Shown here: positions 26,270 to 34,686 of the stretch, one piece after another
Layout: every line of letters begins with the position of its first letter
How positions within the stretch are numbered: position 1 is the first letter of the stretch
Assembly: GCF_023284065.1 (NCBI RefSeq)
Contig: NZ_JAKIKP010000003.1
Coordinates: 248,001 to 312,000, forward strand
Length of the DNA stretch: 64,000 nt
DNA from: Shewanella gaetbuli
GTDB taxonomy: Bacteria > Pseudomonadota > Gammaproteobacteria > Enterobacterales > Shewanellaceae
Reading direction: 5' to 3'
Translations under genes and position numbers: made by a program
The notes under the pieces: model-generated
Databases searched by the model: none
What the model was told of the DNA's origin: nothing
Seen by the model: the letters and a program-made list of their open reading frames with translations, nothing else

Positions 26270-28564
26270 TTAAATCAGCGCATAACCGCCCTTAAGGTGT
26301 GAGATATTGTTAAACCCGAGTCGCTGCATTGCTTGTGCGGCAACCAGTGATCGGCTGCCACTTCGACATACCAGTACCCATTGAGTCGTTTTGTCTTGTA
26401 GGTGCTGTTGCATAAAATCAACCAAGCGAGTCAATGGCACATTCTCACTGGCTTTGGTAGAGTGTTGGAGGGCGTATTCGTGTGGTTCGCGGATATCAAT
26501 TAACTTAATATCATTTAGGCTTGCGGTTAACATAGAAGAGTTAAGCTCTCTCACCGCTAAGCCTGTGCTGCAGCTTGGGGTTGCACCACATAGAATTTCT
26601 TGACCCTGTTGGTCGTTTAAATGGCTGTCTAATTTAGTTTTGGCGACTTCAAACTCACTTACACTCAGCGCCCCTGTAATGACATTACTGAGCAGCTTAT
26701 TGCGCTGACATTCAGCCTCAAGATGGGTGGCAAATTCATTTTGATAGTCATGGCTTGGACAAATTAATGTTTGCGGTGCGAGTAAGCTACTGAGTAATTG
26801 CAGGCTAGAGTACATATCTACCGCGCTGCTGGAGTCAAAGTTAGTGCGACCTAACGTGCCCATTAAAATGGTGTCACCACAAAAAGCAAATAAAGTGTTG
26901 TTTGCCAAGGTGTCATTTTCCTTTAAAGGGTGGCATAACAACAAACTAATGCTGTCTTGAGTGTGGCCAGGGGTAGGCACCTTAATCAGCCATTTATCTG
27001 CAATTTCAATATATTGATAGCTTTTTTGGTTGATGATGCAAGATTTTGTGGTTGCTGGCCAACCCAAGTGATCTTCAGCCGAGGTCAGATTGATTACCTC
27101 GGTTAATAAGCTTCTGGCAGAAACATGATCTGCATGCCCATGAGTATCAATAATGGCTACAACGGTTAATTGCTGACATTGCACTAGGGTATTAATGCGT
27201 TCAGCGAGTTGTGGCAAAGGGTCGATAATAATCACTTGTTTGGTTGCAGCGTTGGCATATATCCAAGTACAACTTCCACCAACTCGTAATTGCACTAAAC
27301 CATTTAAAGGGGTTTTAGCATTTAGGGCGTCATTGTCTAAAACCATGCAACTATGGGTGAGCGCTTGAGAGGCGAACATAATGCGTTCACAGGCCTGTTC
27401 GATTTCAGCTTGTGTGATAGCGGGGCCAAATGATAATCGAATGGCTGATTCACTTTGCCATGCTGGTAGACCCATCGCATCAAGAACAAAGCTGCGGGTC
27501 ACTTTTGAAGAGCAAGCTGAGCCTGAACTTACTCGTATATTTGCAGCATCAAATAAGTCCATCATTTCTTTGCTACTGAAACCTTTAATCGCGAAGTTGA
27601 GCGTGGTGGGTACGCTATTGTCGAAATGATGGTTAAACACAATTTGCGGAAAAGCTTGGGTTAATGTCTCTGCAAGTTGTTGACGATATTGCAGTAATTT
27701 GGCTTGACTGGCAAAACAAGAGTCTGTTTTAAGTAATTGATCAAAAATAACATTAATGGCCGCCATGCCCGGTAAGTTTTCTGTTCCAGAACGTAAGCCA
27801 CTTTCTTGGCCCCCGCCAGCAATAAATGGCGTAAATGGCGCATTTTGGCGAATATAAATAAAGCCAATGCCTTTAGGTGCATACAGTTTATGGCCACTAA
27901 ATGGCGCGTAATCAATGGTGGTTTTAGCTAAGTTTAATGCCATTTTCCCTAGCGCTTGCACACAATCCACCATCCAATAAACATCAGGGTTAGCTTGGCG
28001 TATGGTTTTTTCTAAGGCGGATAAATCTTGAAACACCCCAGTTTCATTATTTACTGCCATTGTGCAAATCATCAGTGCTTTATTGGCGTGGCTAGCAATA
28101 AAATCATGATCTAATTCGCCTTTATGATCCACAGGAATTGCGGTGACTTTGGCATTAATACCTAATAAATTATTCCAGTGTTTTAGCGACTCAGGTACGG
28201 CTTTATGTTCGGTCGCACCATACAGTAGGTGGTAATCTTGTCCATTTTCTTGATGATTTTTCAAGCGGGTTCTAGCACTCACTAAAGCGGACAAAATAGC
28301 GGTTTGAATGCCTTCTGTAGCCCCACTGGTAAAAATAACATTACCGTGAGTTGCCCCAAGCACTTGTTTGGCTTTGTCGCGAGTTTGTTCCATTAAATCT
28401 TTGGCTTGTAAACCAGTGATATGGCTGGAGCTTGGATTACCAAAAACATGCTCCATGGCTGACATTGCAGCGGTTGCAGCCTCAGGTAGCACTGGCGTTG
28501 TGGCGTTAGAGTCTAGATAAATTTGGCTTAATTCATTGTTATTAAAGTTGTTTTGTATATTCAT
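26270..28564 (-). CDS. Three-domain fusion: cysteine desulfurase, metallo-beta-lactamase (persulfide dioxygenase-like), rhodanese
   Basis: A 764-residue protein with three sulfur-handling modules. Residues 14-400 are a class V aminotransferase of the NifS/IscS type: PLP Lys226 in PFSGHK, GTENLPG, and the persulfide Cys351 in SSGSACSS. Residues 420-640 are a metallo-beta-lactamase fold with THGHADH (475-480), His534 in TPGHT, Asp564 in CGDT and His605 in PSHDY; that set is typical of ETHE1-type persulfide dioxygenases and glyoxalase II relatives. Residues 680-764 are a rhodanese with Cys733 in CRSGSRS. All key residues look intact, so it may make, pass on and oxidise persulfide sulfur in one chain. 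The coupling is inference. No iscU or suf gene is nearby. Confidence 0.88.
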   Translation of the reverse strand: MNIQNNFNNNELSQIYLDSNATTPVLPEAATAAMSAMEHVFGNPSSSHITGLQAKDLMEQTRDKAKQVLGATHGNVIFTSGATEGIQTAILSALVSARTRLKNHQENGQDYHLLYGATEHKAVPESLKHWNNLLGINAKVTAIPVDHKGELDHDFIASHANKALMICTMAVNNETGVFQDLSALEKTIRQANPDVYWMVDCVQALGKMALNLAKTTIDYAPFSGHKLYAPKGIGFIYIRQNAPFTPFIAGGGQESGLRSGTENLPGMAAINVIFDQLLKTDSCFASQAKLLQYRQQLAETLTQAFPQIVFNHHFDNSVPTTLNFAIKGFSSKEMMDLFDAANIRVSSGSACSSKVTRSFVLDAMGLPAWQSESAIRLSFGPAITQAEIEQACERIMFASQALTHSCMVLDNDALNAKTPLNGLVQLRVGGSCTWIYANAATKQVIIIDPLPQLAERINTLVQCQQLTVVAIIDTHGHADHVSARSLLTEVINLTSAEDHLGWPATTKSCIINQKSYQYIEIADKWLIKVPTPGHTQDSISLLLCHPLKENDTLANNTLFAFCGDTILMGTLGRTNFDSSSAVDMYSSLQLLSSLLAPQTLICPSHDYQNEFATHLEAECQRNKLLSNVITGALSVSEFEVAKTKLDSHLNDQQGQEILCGATPSCSTGLAVRELNSSMLTASLNDIKLIDIREPHEYALQHSTKASENVPLTRLVDFMQQHLQDKTTQWVLVCRSGSRSLVAAQAMQRLGFNNISHLKGGYALI

Positions 28565-28812
28565 TTATTTATTCATCTTGTTGTTAAATGAAAACATATA
28601 TTTCTTTTAGTTATATGTAATTACTTTGCGGTATATTAACAACTTATTATCATCTTTCAAGCATATTGCGTTAATTAGGCATTAATAATGTTTGTCACGA
28701 ACAGCTTTGGAATAATCGACTTTGTAATAGATTGGTTTGCAATTAATGGGTAGTGAAGATAAAGGTGACTTCTGTTAGCGACTCAATGATAATCAATTGC
28801 TAAGAAATACTA

Positions 28813-29889
28813 ATGTCGATTGAGGAAGCCCATTTGTCTGCTTTGCGAATTATTGCTGGTGAAACTGCGTATAAACAAATTGAAAGTGAAGGATTTAGAC
28901 AACAGCTATTTACCCAAATTTTAGCGGCATCAGGTGGCCCGAAATGGATAGGCATAGCAGGATTAGATAAGTATTTATTTGGTGAATTTTTTAAACACAG
29001 AGAAGACCCTCTTTATATGTTAGGGGCTTCATCAGGTGCATGGCGATTAGCCTGTTTAGGGCAACAAAATCCACTTGAGGCTTATGACCGTTTAGAACAT
29101 TATTATATTAATCAACGCTATGACACTGTTCCTACTCGGGAGCAAGTATCTGAAAAGGTGTCCTATATAGTCAATGGTATTTTGGGTGAGCAAGCCGGTA
29201 AGGATATTATTGCTAACCCGATTTTTCGCAACCATATTGTTGCGTGTAGAGCAAAACATGTGAATGCAAGCCAGTCAAAATTAGGCTTAGCCATTGGTTT
29301 AGCGCTGACCGCTGCCTGTAATAGTATGAGCCGTAAAAGCCTTCACTGGCATTTCGAACGAGTGATGTTAAGCCACCAAGATGCAGCTTCACCTTTTGGA
29401 AGATTAAAAGACTTACCCACCAAGCATAAACAATTGACCGAAAATAATATCCAGCAAGCTATGCTCGCCACAGGTTCCATTCCGTTTGTGTTAGCACCGG
29501 TTCAACAAATTCATGGCTTGCCTGAAGGAAAATATTACGACGGTGGCATTACCGATTACCATTTTGATTTACCGCTTCCTATTGAAAGCGGCTTAACCAT
29601 GTACCCGCATTTTTATGAGCATATGAGCCCAGGGTGGTTTGATAAGTCGCTAGTTTGGCGTAAAGCAAAACAGAATTATCATAATGCGCTGATCCTTGCG
29701 CCCTCTAATGGCTATATCGCTAAACTTCCCTACTCAAAATTACCTGACAGAACTGATTTTAAGCAGCTAGATTCAGATTCTCGAATTCAATATTGGCAAA
29801 AATCAGTGAAGCAAAGCCAGCAACTTGCAGACGAATTGGCGACCATTATTGATAAAGGCACCATTATGGAACACATGGTGCGTTGGTAA
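28813..29889 (+). CDS. Patatin-like phospholipase family protein
   Basis: A 358-residue putative lipid hydrolase with the Ser-Asp dyad of patatins: GGPKWIG as the glycine-rich oxyanion loop (41-47), nucleophile Ser73 in GASSG and Asp243 in YYDGGITDYH. No signal peptide, so probably cytoplasmic. It diverges from the fusion enzyme gene across a 248-base AT-rich spacer in which I see no clear operator. Substrate unknown. Confidence 0.82.
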   Translation: MSIEEAHLSALRIIAGETAYKQIESEGFRQQLFTQILAASGGPKWIGIAGLDKYLFGEFFKHREDPLYMLGASSGAWRLACLGQQNPLEAYDRLEHYYINQRYDTVPTREQVSEKVSYIVNGILGEQAGKDIIANPIFRNHIVACRAKHVNASQSKLGLAIGLALTAACNSMSRKSLHWHFERVMLSHQDAASPFGRLKDLPTKHKQLTENNIQQAMLATGSIPFVLAPVQQIHGLPEGKYYDGGITDYHFDLPLPIESGLTMYPHFYEHMSPGWFDKSLVWRKAKQNYHNALILAPSNGYIAKLPYSKLPDRTDFKQLDSDSRIQYWQKSVKQSQQLADELATIIDKGTIMEHMVRW

Positions 29890-30045
29890 AAGCATGGGCT
29901 ACTTCACCTAACCGTATCGTTCATTAGCATTAATTAACCTGCGACTTATTGGTGCTTTTTTGAGCAGAGGCTACACTTGTTTAATCAGTCTTAGCGTAAT
30001 AAACGTATTGCTGATTAAAATCACCTTAGGGTGAGGGAGGTAGTT

Positions 30046-30624
30046 ATGCAGTCACGTGAGATGGCCTTATTTATTCAAGATGGAGTGTTATTGCCCAACG
30101 GACGGCTTGAATTCAAAGTGGTATTACCTGACCAGTTAGCGTTGGTCGCATCGGTATTCAAGGGTGAGTATGGTATTGCCTTTGCGGCACAAAAAAATTC
30201 AGGTAATTTACCCTGCTACCGGACTATCACCGAATGTAGAATTATTGATTTTAATCAACTTGAAGATGATTCTTTAAGTATTGTGCTTGAAGGGGTTCAG
30301 CGCTTAAAAGTGTTGTCTGCCGCTAAATTGCGTAATCAAATGTGGATCGCTAGAACGCTAGTTTGTCCTAATTGGCGCCATGAACCCATTGCTGGAGAAT
30401 TTGAAATTATCAGTGCAGCATTAGAGCAGTTTTATGAAGTGAACCCTGATTTATACGAGTTATATTCACAGGTGTATTTGCAAGATGCATCTTGGGTTAG
30501 CCAACGCTGGTTAGAAGTGTTGCCAATGTATAATTGTGATAAATTGCGCCTAGTTGAGCAGCCCAATTGTCATAAAACCATGGACTTTGTATTACAACTA
30601 CTTAAGTCCCATGTTGGGTTATAA
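30046..30624 (+). CDS. LON substrate-binding domain protein
   Basis: A 192-residue protein made only of the N-terminal (LON) domain of Lon protease, with no AAA or peptidase part. Start ATG at 30046 is preceded by GGGAGG (30035-30040); the in-frame GTG at 30031 overlaps that site and is unlikely. Seen: MALFIQDGVLLPNGRLEFKV, then GEYGIAFAAQ and the CRIIDFNQLEDDSLSIVLEGV run that matches the family strands, then helices to the end. Stand-alone LON-domain proteins are common in gammaproteobacteria; their role is not settled. Confidence 0.85.
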   Translation: MQSREMALFIQDGVLLPNGRLEFKVVLPDQLALVASVFKGEYGIAFAAQKNSGNLPCYRTITECRIIDFNQLEDDSLSIVLEGVQRLKVLSAAKLRNQMWIARTLVCPNWRHEPIAGEFEIISAALEQFYEVNPDLYELYSQVYLQDASWVSQRWLEVLPMYNCDKLRLVEQPNCHKTMDFVLQLLKSHVGL

Positions 30625-30661
30625 CCTGCTAAGATAGTTGGCTTTAAACCTTTATTTGAAA

Positions 30662-31615
30662 ATGTTGCCTGCTCATATGCCTGACACCACCATCACTCAA
30701 AAACCATCACACTCAACCGCAGCCATTGCCGCACAACCTTCCTATGTGGTTTTACCGCAACAAAGTCAAAATAGTCGCCCTTATACTACGGTGTTAGATT
30801 TTCTGGTGGCGCGTTTTTCGCAAATTCCACAAACGGTCTGGCTGCAAAGAATGGCGCAAGGCAAGGTTCATTGGCTTAATGGGGAATTAATTACTGCAAC
30901 CACAGCTTACAGGCAAACCCAAAAAGTATGTTACTACCGCGAAGTTGAGCAAGAAACCAAGGTGCCATTTACTGAGCAAATCTTGCATCAAGACCCGGAT
31001 AAAATAATTGTCTACAAACCGCATTTTTTACCGGTGACGCCAGGTGGGAATTATGTCAATGAATGCTTAGTGCACCGATTACGAATCCGCACAGGTATCG
31101 ATACTATTGCCCCAGCTCACCGTTTAGACAAAGACACTGCGGGCATCATGTTAATGACCGTTAATCCTGAGACTCGCCATGCTTATCATCAGTTATTTTT
31201 AGACGGTAAAATTAAAAAAACTTACCAAGCTATCGCTAACGTCCCGCCAAATATAAATCTTAACCCTGACTCACATTGGACTGTTAAGAATCGGCTTGTA
31301 CGCGGCACTCCCAGCTTTTTGATGCAAATTGTTGAAGGACAAGCGAATAGTCACTCTGAAATTCGGCTCTTGGATGTGAAAAATGAGGTTGCCTTGTTTG
31401 AACTAGAGCCGGTCACCGGCAAGACCCATCAACTGAGAGTGCATATGCACAGCCTTGGGTTCCCGTTATTAAATGACAGGTTTTACCCCAAGTTACTTGC
31501 CCGTACAGAAGAAAACTTTGCCAAGCCACTTAAATTACTAGCGCAACGATTACAGTTTGTTGACCCAATAACACAACAAGTTAATGATTGGCAATGTGAT
31601 GAGTTTAAACTGTAA
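30662..31615 (+). CDS. RluA-family pseudouridine synthase
   Basis: RNA pseudouridine synthase of about 317 residues. The catalytic Asp is in HRLDKDTAGIML; GKTHQLRVHMHSLGFPLLND is the C-terminal signature. The N-terminal part is an S4-like region (WLQRMAQGKVHWLNGE). The start is uncertain: ATG 30662 is used here, while TTG 30638 and ATG 30677 are in frame and no site has a clear ribosome binding sequence. It is distinct from the shorter rluA at 57.2 kb; the target position in RNA is not known. Starts 37 bases after the LON-domain gene. Confidence 0.85.
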   Translation: MLPAHMPDTTITQKPSHSTAAIAAQPSYVVLPQQSQNSRPYTTVLDFLVARFSQIPQTVWLQRMAQGKVHWLNGELITATTAYRQTQKVCYYREVEQETKVPFTEQILHQDPDKIIVYKPHFLPVTPGGNYVNECLVHRLRIRTGIDTIAPAHRLDKDTAGIMLMTVNPETRHAYHQLFLDGKIKKTYQAIANVPPNINLNPDSHWTVKNRLVRGTPSFLMQIVEGQANSHSEIRLLDVKNEVALFELEPVTGKTHQLRVHMHSLGFPLLNDRFYPKLLARTEENFAKPLKLLAQRLQFVDPITQQVNDWQCDEFKL

Positions 31616-31701
31616 ATTTATGCAATCAGCTCAATTTAACGCTACCTTAACAATTTGGAAGTCGGTATATTGTTATTAAATAAGGATGTTAGGCATCGCT
31701 C

Positions 31702-33204
31702 ATGAAAAACATTAAGTTTCACGTTCTCTTTTTGTCAGTGCTTGTAATTTCTATAATGGGTTTTAAAGCGTTTGATCACTTTTTAGCTAGGCAAATCATT
31801 GCTCGTGATGCTGAAATTTTGACTGAAAAGTTTCAAAAAGTGATTCAAGACAGTATTGAACAAATGGAGAAACTACCGGATATTTCTTCGGAAAATTTTG
31901 TCTGTGATGATGAGCTAATTGACATTTTAAAGGTGTCGGTTTTTGATGCTAATTTTATTCGTTGGATGGGGATCACCAAGCAACAAACCATTTATTGTGA
32001 ATCGAATGCCATTTTGCGCAATATTAAAGATGTTCAAACACACCGAATAAGTGAAGATTACAGCTTAGGCGTAGTACAACTGGAAAACACCCAATCCCAT
32101 GAACTGGTGTTGGTTCGACACGTTAATGATTTATTTTATACCGCCAGTATTATCCCCCTTGAACCGCGCTACTTTATTCCCGTTGAATGTGATAAATGCC
32201 TAGAATATAAACTGTCATTTAGTGCAGAGCCTTTTTTAGTTTTCGGTTTTGATAATTATGATGGCATTAACTTTGTCTCTGAAAAGACCGTTTTAAGGTC
32301 ACCATATTTTGAAGCGACCTTTGAATTATCAGGTAATCTTGATTTTTATCAGCAATATAACACTATTTCGTGGGTGCTTATTTTGTTGCTGTCTATCATT
32401 TTGGCAAGTTGGATAACGTATGTGTATTGGCGCTGGTCATTAAGCAGCGTTTCACTACATAAACAAATCTTACAAGGTGTGACACGTAATGAGTTTATTC
32501 CATTTTATCAACCCATTATTGACTCACGAAATCAAACGCTGGTGGGCTGTGAAGTACTTATGCGTTGGAGTCGGCCTGATGGCAGTTTAATGCCACCGAA
32601 TCAATTCATTCCTTACGCTGAAGATAACGGGTTAATTGTAGCCATGACCGAATGCATGGTTGAGCATATGGTGAAAGATATTCAAACCTATGGCGATGCA
32701 ATGCCTGCGTTGTTTTTCAGTGTCAATATTGTTCCTGACCACCTTAAAAATGATGATTTTTTTCAACTTATTAAAGGCTATATTGATAACCAAGCATTTG
32801 GGAAACATCGTTTAGGGATTGAAATTACTGAACGCATGCCAATAGATGATTTAACTCAAGCACGTAGCTTTTTAGATAAATTTTATGCGTTGGGTATTGA
32901 GTTGAAACTGGATGATGCTGGGACAGGTTATGGCGGCTTTAGTTATGTGCAGCAACTGGGTATTAGCACCTTAAAAATTGACAAAATGTTTGTCGATACC
33001 ATTGGTCATGATGATAACTTTAATGCCAAAACCATTGAGGCTATTATTTCATTCTCTAAAAAATCTGAGTTAGATATTATTGCCGAGGGGGTCGAGACCC
33101 AAGAGCAAGTTGACTACCTTGCTCAGCATAAAGTGTATTTAATTCAAGGTTACTTTTACTCTAAGCCATTAGACAGTAGGGCATTTTTTAAGTATAAAAT
33201 TTAA
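31702..33204 (+). CDS. EAL-domain c-di-GMP phosphodiesterase with periplasmic CSS-like sensor
   Basis: A 500-residue membrane protein. One helix near residues 7-25, a periplasmic domain of about 190 residues and a second helix near 222-243 precede a cytoplasmic EAL domain (about 255-500). The periplasmic domain has two cysteine sites, NFVCDDE and YCESN, in the places of the redox-sensing CSS-motif domain of the PdeC/YjcC group. EAL motifs: CEVLMRW (Ala replaced by Val), ITERMP, KLDDAGTGYGG with the metal-binding DD, STLKIDKMFVD and IIAEGVET. The active-site set appears complete. Loss of c-di-GMP would favour motility, but its trigger is inferred. Confidence 0.85.
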   Translation: MKNIKFHVLFLSVLVISIMGFKAFDHFLARQIIARDAEILTEKFQKVIQDSIEQMEKLPDISSENFVCDDELIDILKVSVFDANFIRWMGITKQQTIYCESNAILRNIKDVQTHRISEDYSLGVVQLENTQSHELVLVRHVNDLFYTASIIPLEPRYFIPVECDKCLEYKLSFSAEPFLVFGFDNYDGINFVSEKTVLRSPYFEATFELSGNLDFYQQYNTISWVLILLLSIILASWITYVYWRWSLSSVSLHKQILQGVTRNEFIPFYQPIIDSRNQTLVGCEVLMRWSRPDGSLMPPNQFIPYAEDNGLIVAMTECMVEHMVKDIQTYGDAMPALFFSVNIVPDHLKNDDFFQLIKGYIDNQAFGKHRLGIEITERMPIDDLTQARSFLDKFYALGIELKLDDAGTGYGGFSYVQQLGISTLKIDKMFVDTIGHDDNFNAKTIEAIISFSKKSELDIIAEGVETQEQVDYLAQHKVYLIQGYFYSKPLDSRAFFKYKI

Positions 33205-33231
33205 CTTGAGATGTTGTATATATCATCACTT

Positions 33232-33266
33232 ATTAAGCCACCTTGTTAGGTGGCTTAATGTTTTTC
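33232..33266. terminator. Terminator between the EAL gene and TauE permease gene
   Basis: Stem ATTAAGCCACC / GGTGGCTTAAT (33232-33259) with a TTGTTA loop, followed by GTTTTTC. The genes converge here. Confidence 0.85.
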
Positions 33267-33269
33267 ATG

Positions 33270-33998
33270 TTATAGATTCATCACAGACTTGCCTATTAAT
33301 ACCAGCGCACTGACGGTACATAATAATAAGGTGGCATTGCGCGTTTTTTGTTTATCCACTCGACCAACCAATCTTCCTGCAACTAAAAAGCCAGCGCATA
33401 CCGAGGGGAGTAACATGAAAGAAAGCCAAATGTGCTTCATTTCAACTAAGCCCACCATGGTTAAAATAGCAAAAGCAATTAATGAGCTAAAAATGAAAAA
33501 AGCCGATAACGCCGCACGAAACTGCCCTGCATCTTTACCAGATAATAATATCGCCATTGGCGGCCCACCAATGGCGGCAATGTTACCAAAAATGCCCGAG
33601 ACAATTCCGGCAATAAACAAGGTTAACCGATTCACTGGTGCCGAAAGCTTTAACACACTTAACAACACTGCAATTAGCACAATAGCGGCAATGGCTAGTC
33701 CCAGTATGGGTTGTGGCGCAAATAGCAATAATGCCGCGCCTAAAAAGCCTCCGGGAATTCGCCCTAATAGCGCGTATTGCAAGCCGTTAAACTCTAAATG
33801 GCCGCGTTCACGCATTAGGGTCAGTAATGAAATGGCAAAGCCCATTAATATTACCGGAGCAGGAACCAATTGCGGGTCAACGATGTAAAGCAAAGGGCTG
33901 GCCACAACGGCTAAACCAAAACCGATTAAGCTTTGGGTTATTGCGCCTAAAAAGATGATTAGTGATGCCAAAAGTAAGGTGTGCGGGTCTATCAACAT
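33270..33998 (-). CDS. TauE/SafE (TSUP) family membrane permease
   Basis: A 242-residue inner-membrane protein with about eight helices, of the family proposed to export sulfite, sulfoacetate or related anions. Seen: IIFLGAITQSLIGFGLAVVASPLL near the start, repeated later as GIVSGIFGNIAAIGGPPMAILLSGK, the two-fold family repeat. The start is uncertain: ATG 33998 is used, while TTG 34028 adds ten residues; neither has a clear ribosome binding site. A perfect 26-bp inverted repeat sits directly upstream and separates it from metJ. Substrate unknown. Confidence 0.8.
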   Translation of the reverse strand: MLIDPHTLLLASLIIFLGAITQSLIGFGLAVVASPLLYIVDPQLVPAPVILMGFAISLLTLMRERGHLEFNGLQYALLGRIPGGFLGAALLLFAPQPILGLAIAAIVLIAVLLSVLKLSAPVNRLTLFIAGIVSGIFGNIAAIGGPPMAILLSGKDAGQFRAALSAFFIFSSLIAFAILTMVGLVEMKHIWLSFMLLPSVCAGFLVAGRLVGRVDKQKTRNATLLLCTVSALVLIGKSVMNL

Positions 33999-34033
33999 AA
34001 GTGACTTGTCGGGTAAAATTTGAGCCAATAAAA

Positions 34034-34090
34034 ATTACAATCCACTGGATTTAGTTTGACAATATCAAACTAAATCCAGTGGATTGTAAT
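34034..34090. terminator. Perfect 26-bp inverted repeat, probable metJ terminator
   Basis: Arms 34034-34059 and 34065-34090 are exactly complementary over 26 bp around a 5-base CAATA loop. On the minus strand, downstream of metJ, the stem is followed by TTTTATTGG, so it can act as a terminator. The stem is longer and more AT-rich than the others in the window. Confidence 0.75.
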
Positions 34091-34163
34091 GTGCTGCTTT
34101 GGTCGCAACCGATATGGTTGCTTAATGATAAACGGGAGTTGAATAACTTTGTATAAAGTTAAC

Positions 34164-34478
34164 TTACTCTAGGTCTTCCCATTCAATGCCCATTTGATCC
34201 ATCAAAGCTTTTGCTTCCCGTGGAATACTGTCAGGAAGGTCTTTAGACAGGTCGTTGTCATCGGGTAACGGTTGCCCTGTGTAGGCATGCAAAAATGCTT
34301 CACATAACAATTCACTGTTGGTTGCGTGGCGTAAATTATTCACTTGACGACGAGTACGCTCGTCAGTCAGTACTTTCAATACTTTTAAAGGGATTGATAC
34401 TGTGATTTTTTTTACTTGTTCATTTTTCTTGCCGTGCTCGGCATATGGGCTAATATAGTCGCCATTCCACTCAGTCAT
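34164..34478 (-). CDS. metJ: Methionine repressor MetJ
   Basis: Ribbon-helix-helix repressor that binds met boxes with S-adenosylmethionine. The 104-residue product has the DNA-contacting strand [19 protein letters not shown], then [20 protein letters not shown] and the tail [16 protein letters not shown], very close to E. coli MetJ in sequence and length. It diverges from metB, and the operator cluster at 34586-34654 lies between them, so metJ is probably autoregulated. Confidence 0.97.
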   Translation of the reverse strand: MTEWNGDYISPYAEHGKKNEQVKKITVSIPLKVLKVLTDERTRRQVNNLRHATNSELLCEAFLHAYTGQPLPDDNDLSKDLPDSIPREAKALMDQMGIEWEDLE

Positions 34479-34585
34479 TAATTCACCCTTAACTTAAAAT
34501 ACGGTGCAGATTTTAAACCCTTAGAATCTCTAGTCAAATTATTGCCGTGTTTTAGTGCACATTGCAAATAGATTTCTTGATGTTT

Positions 34586-34601
34586 AGACGTCTAAACGTC
34601 T
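34586..34601. promoter_or_regulatory. MetJ operator (tandem met boxes), metJ-metB intergenic region
   Basis: Two adjacent 8-bp met boxes: AGACGTCT (34586-34593, perfect consensus) and AAACGTCT (34594-34601, one mismatch). MetJ binds two or more tandem boxes cooperatively. The site lies 107 bases from the metJ ATG and 85 bases from the metB ATG. Confidence 0.9.
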
Positions 34602-34638
34602 ATTTTTGTTGACCTGAGCATTTCACTTAGGTAAATTT

Positions 34639-34654
34639 AGCCATCTAGACATCT
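34639..34654. promoter_or_regulatory. Second MetJ operator close to metB
   Basis: AGCCATCT (34639-34646) and AGACATCT (34647-34654) are tandem boxes with two and one mismatches to AGACGTCT. They lie 32 bases before the metB ATG and likely cover its promoter. Confidence 0.7.
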
Positions 34655-34686
34655 CTTTGTGTGTTAGTAATCTTTAGGAGCCCACC

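Noticed and set aside
33289..33888. 199-residue plus-strand frame opposite the TauE permease gene
   Set aside because: It is the reverse of a membrane-protein gene; the amino acid pattern has no domain, and the minus-strand frame has the family repeat.
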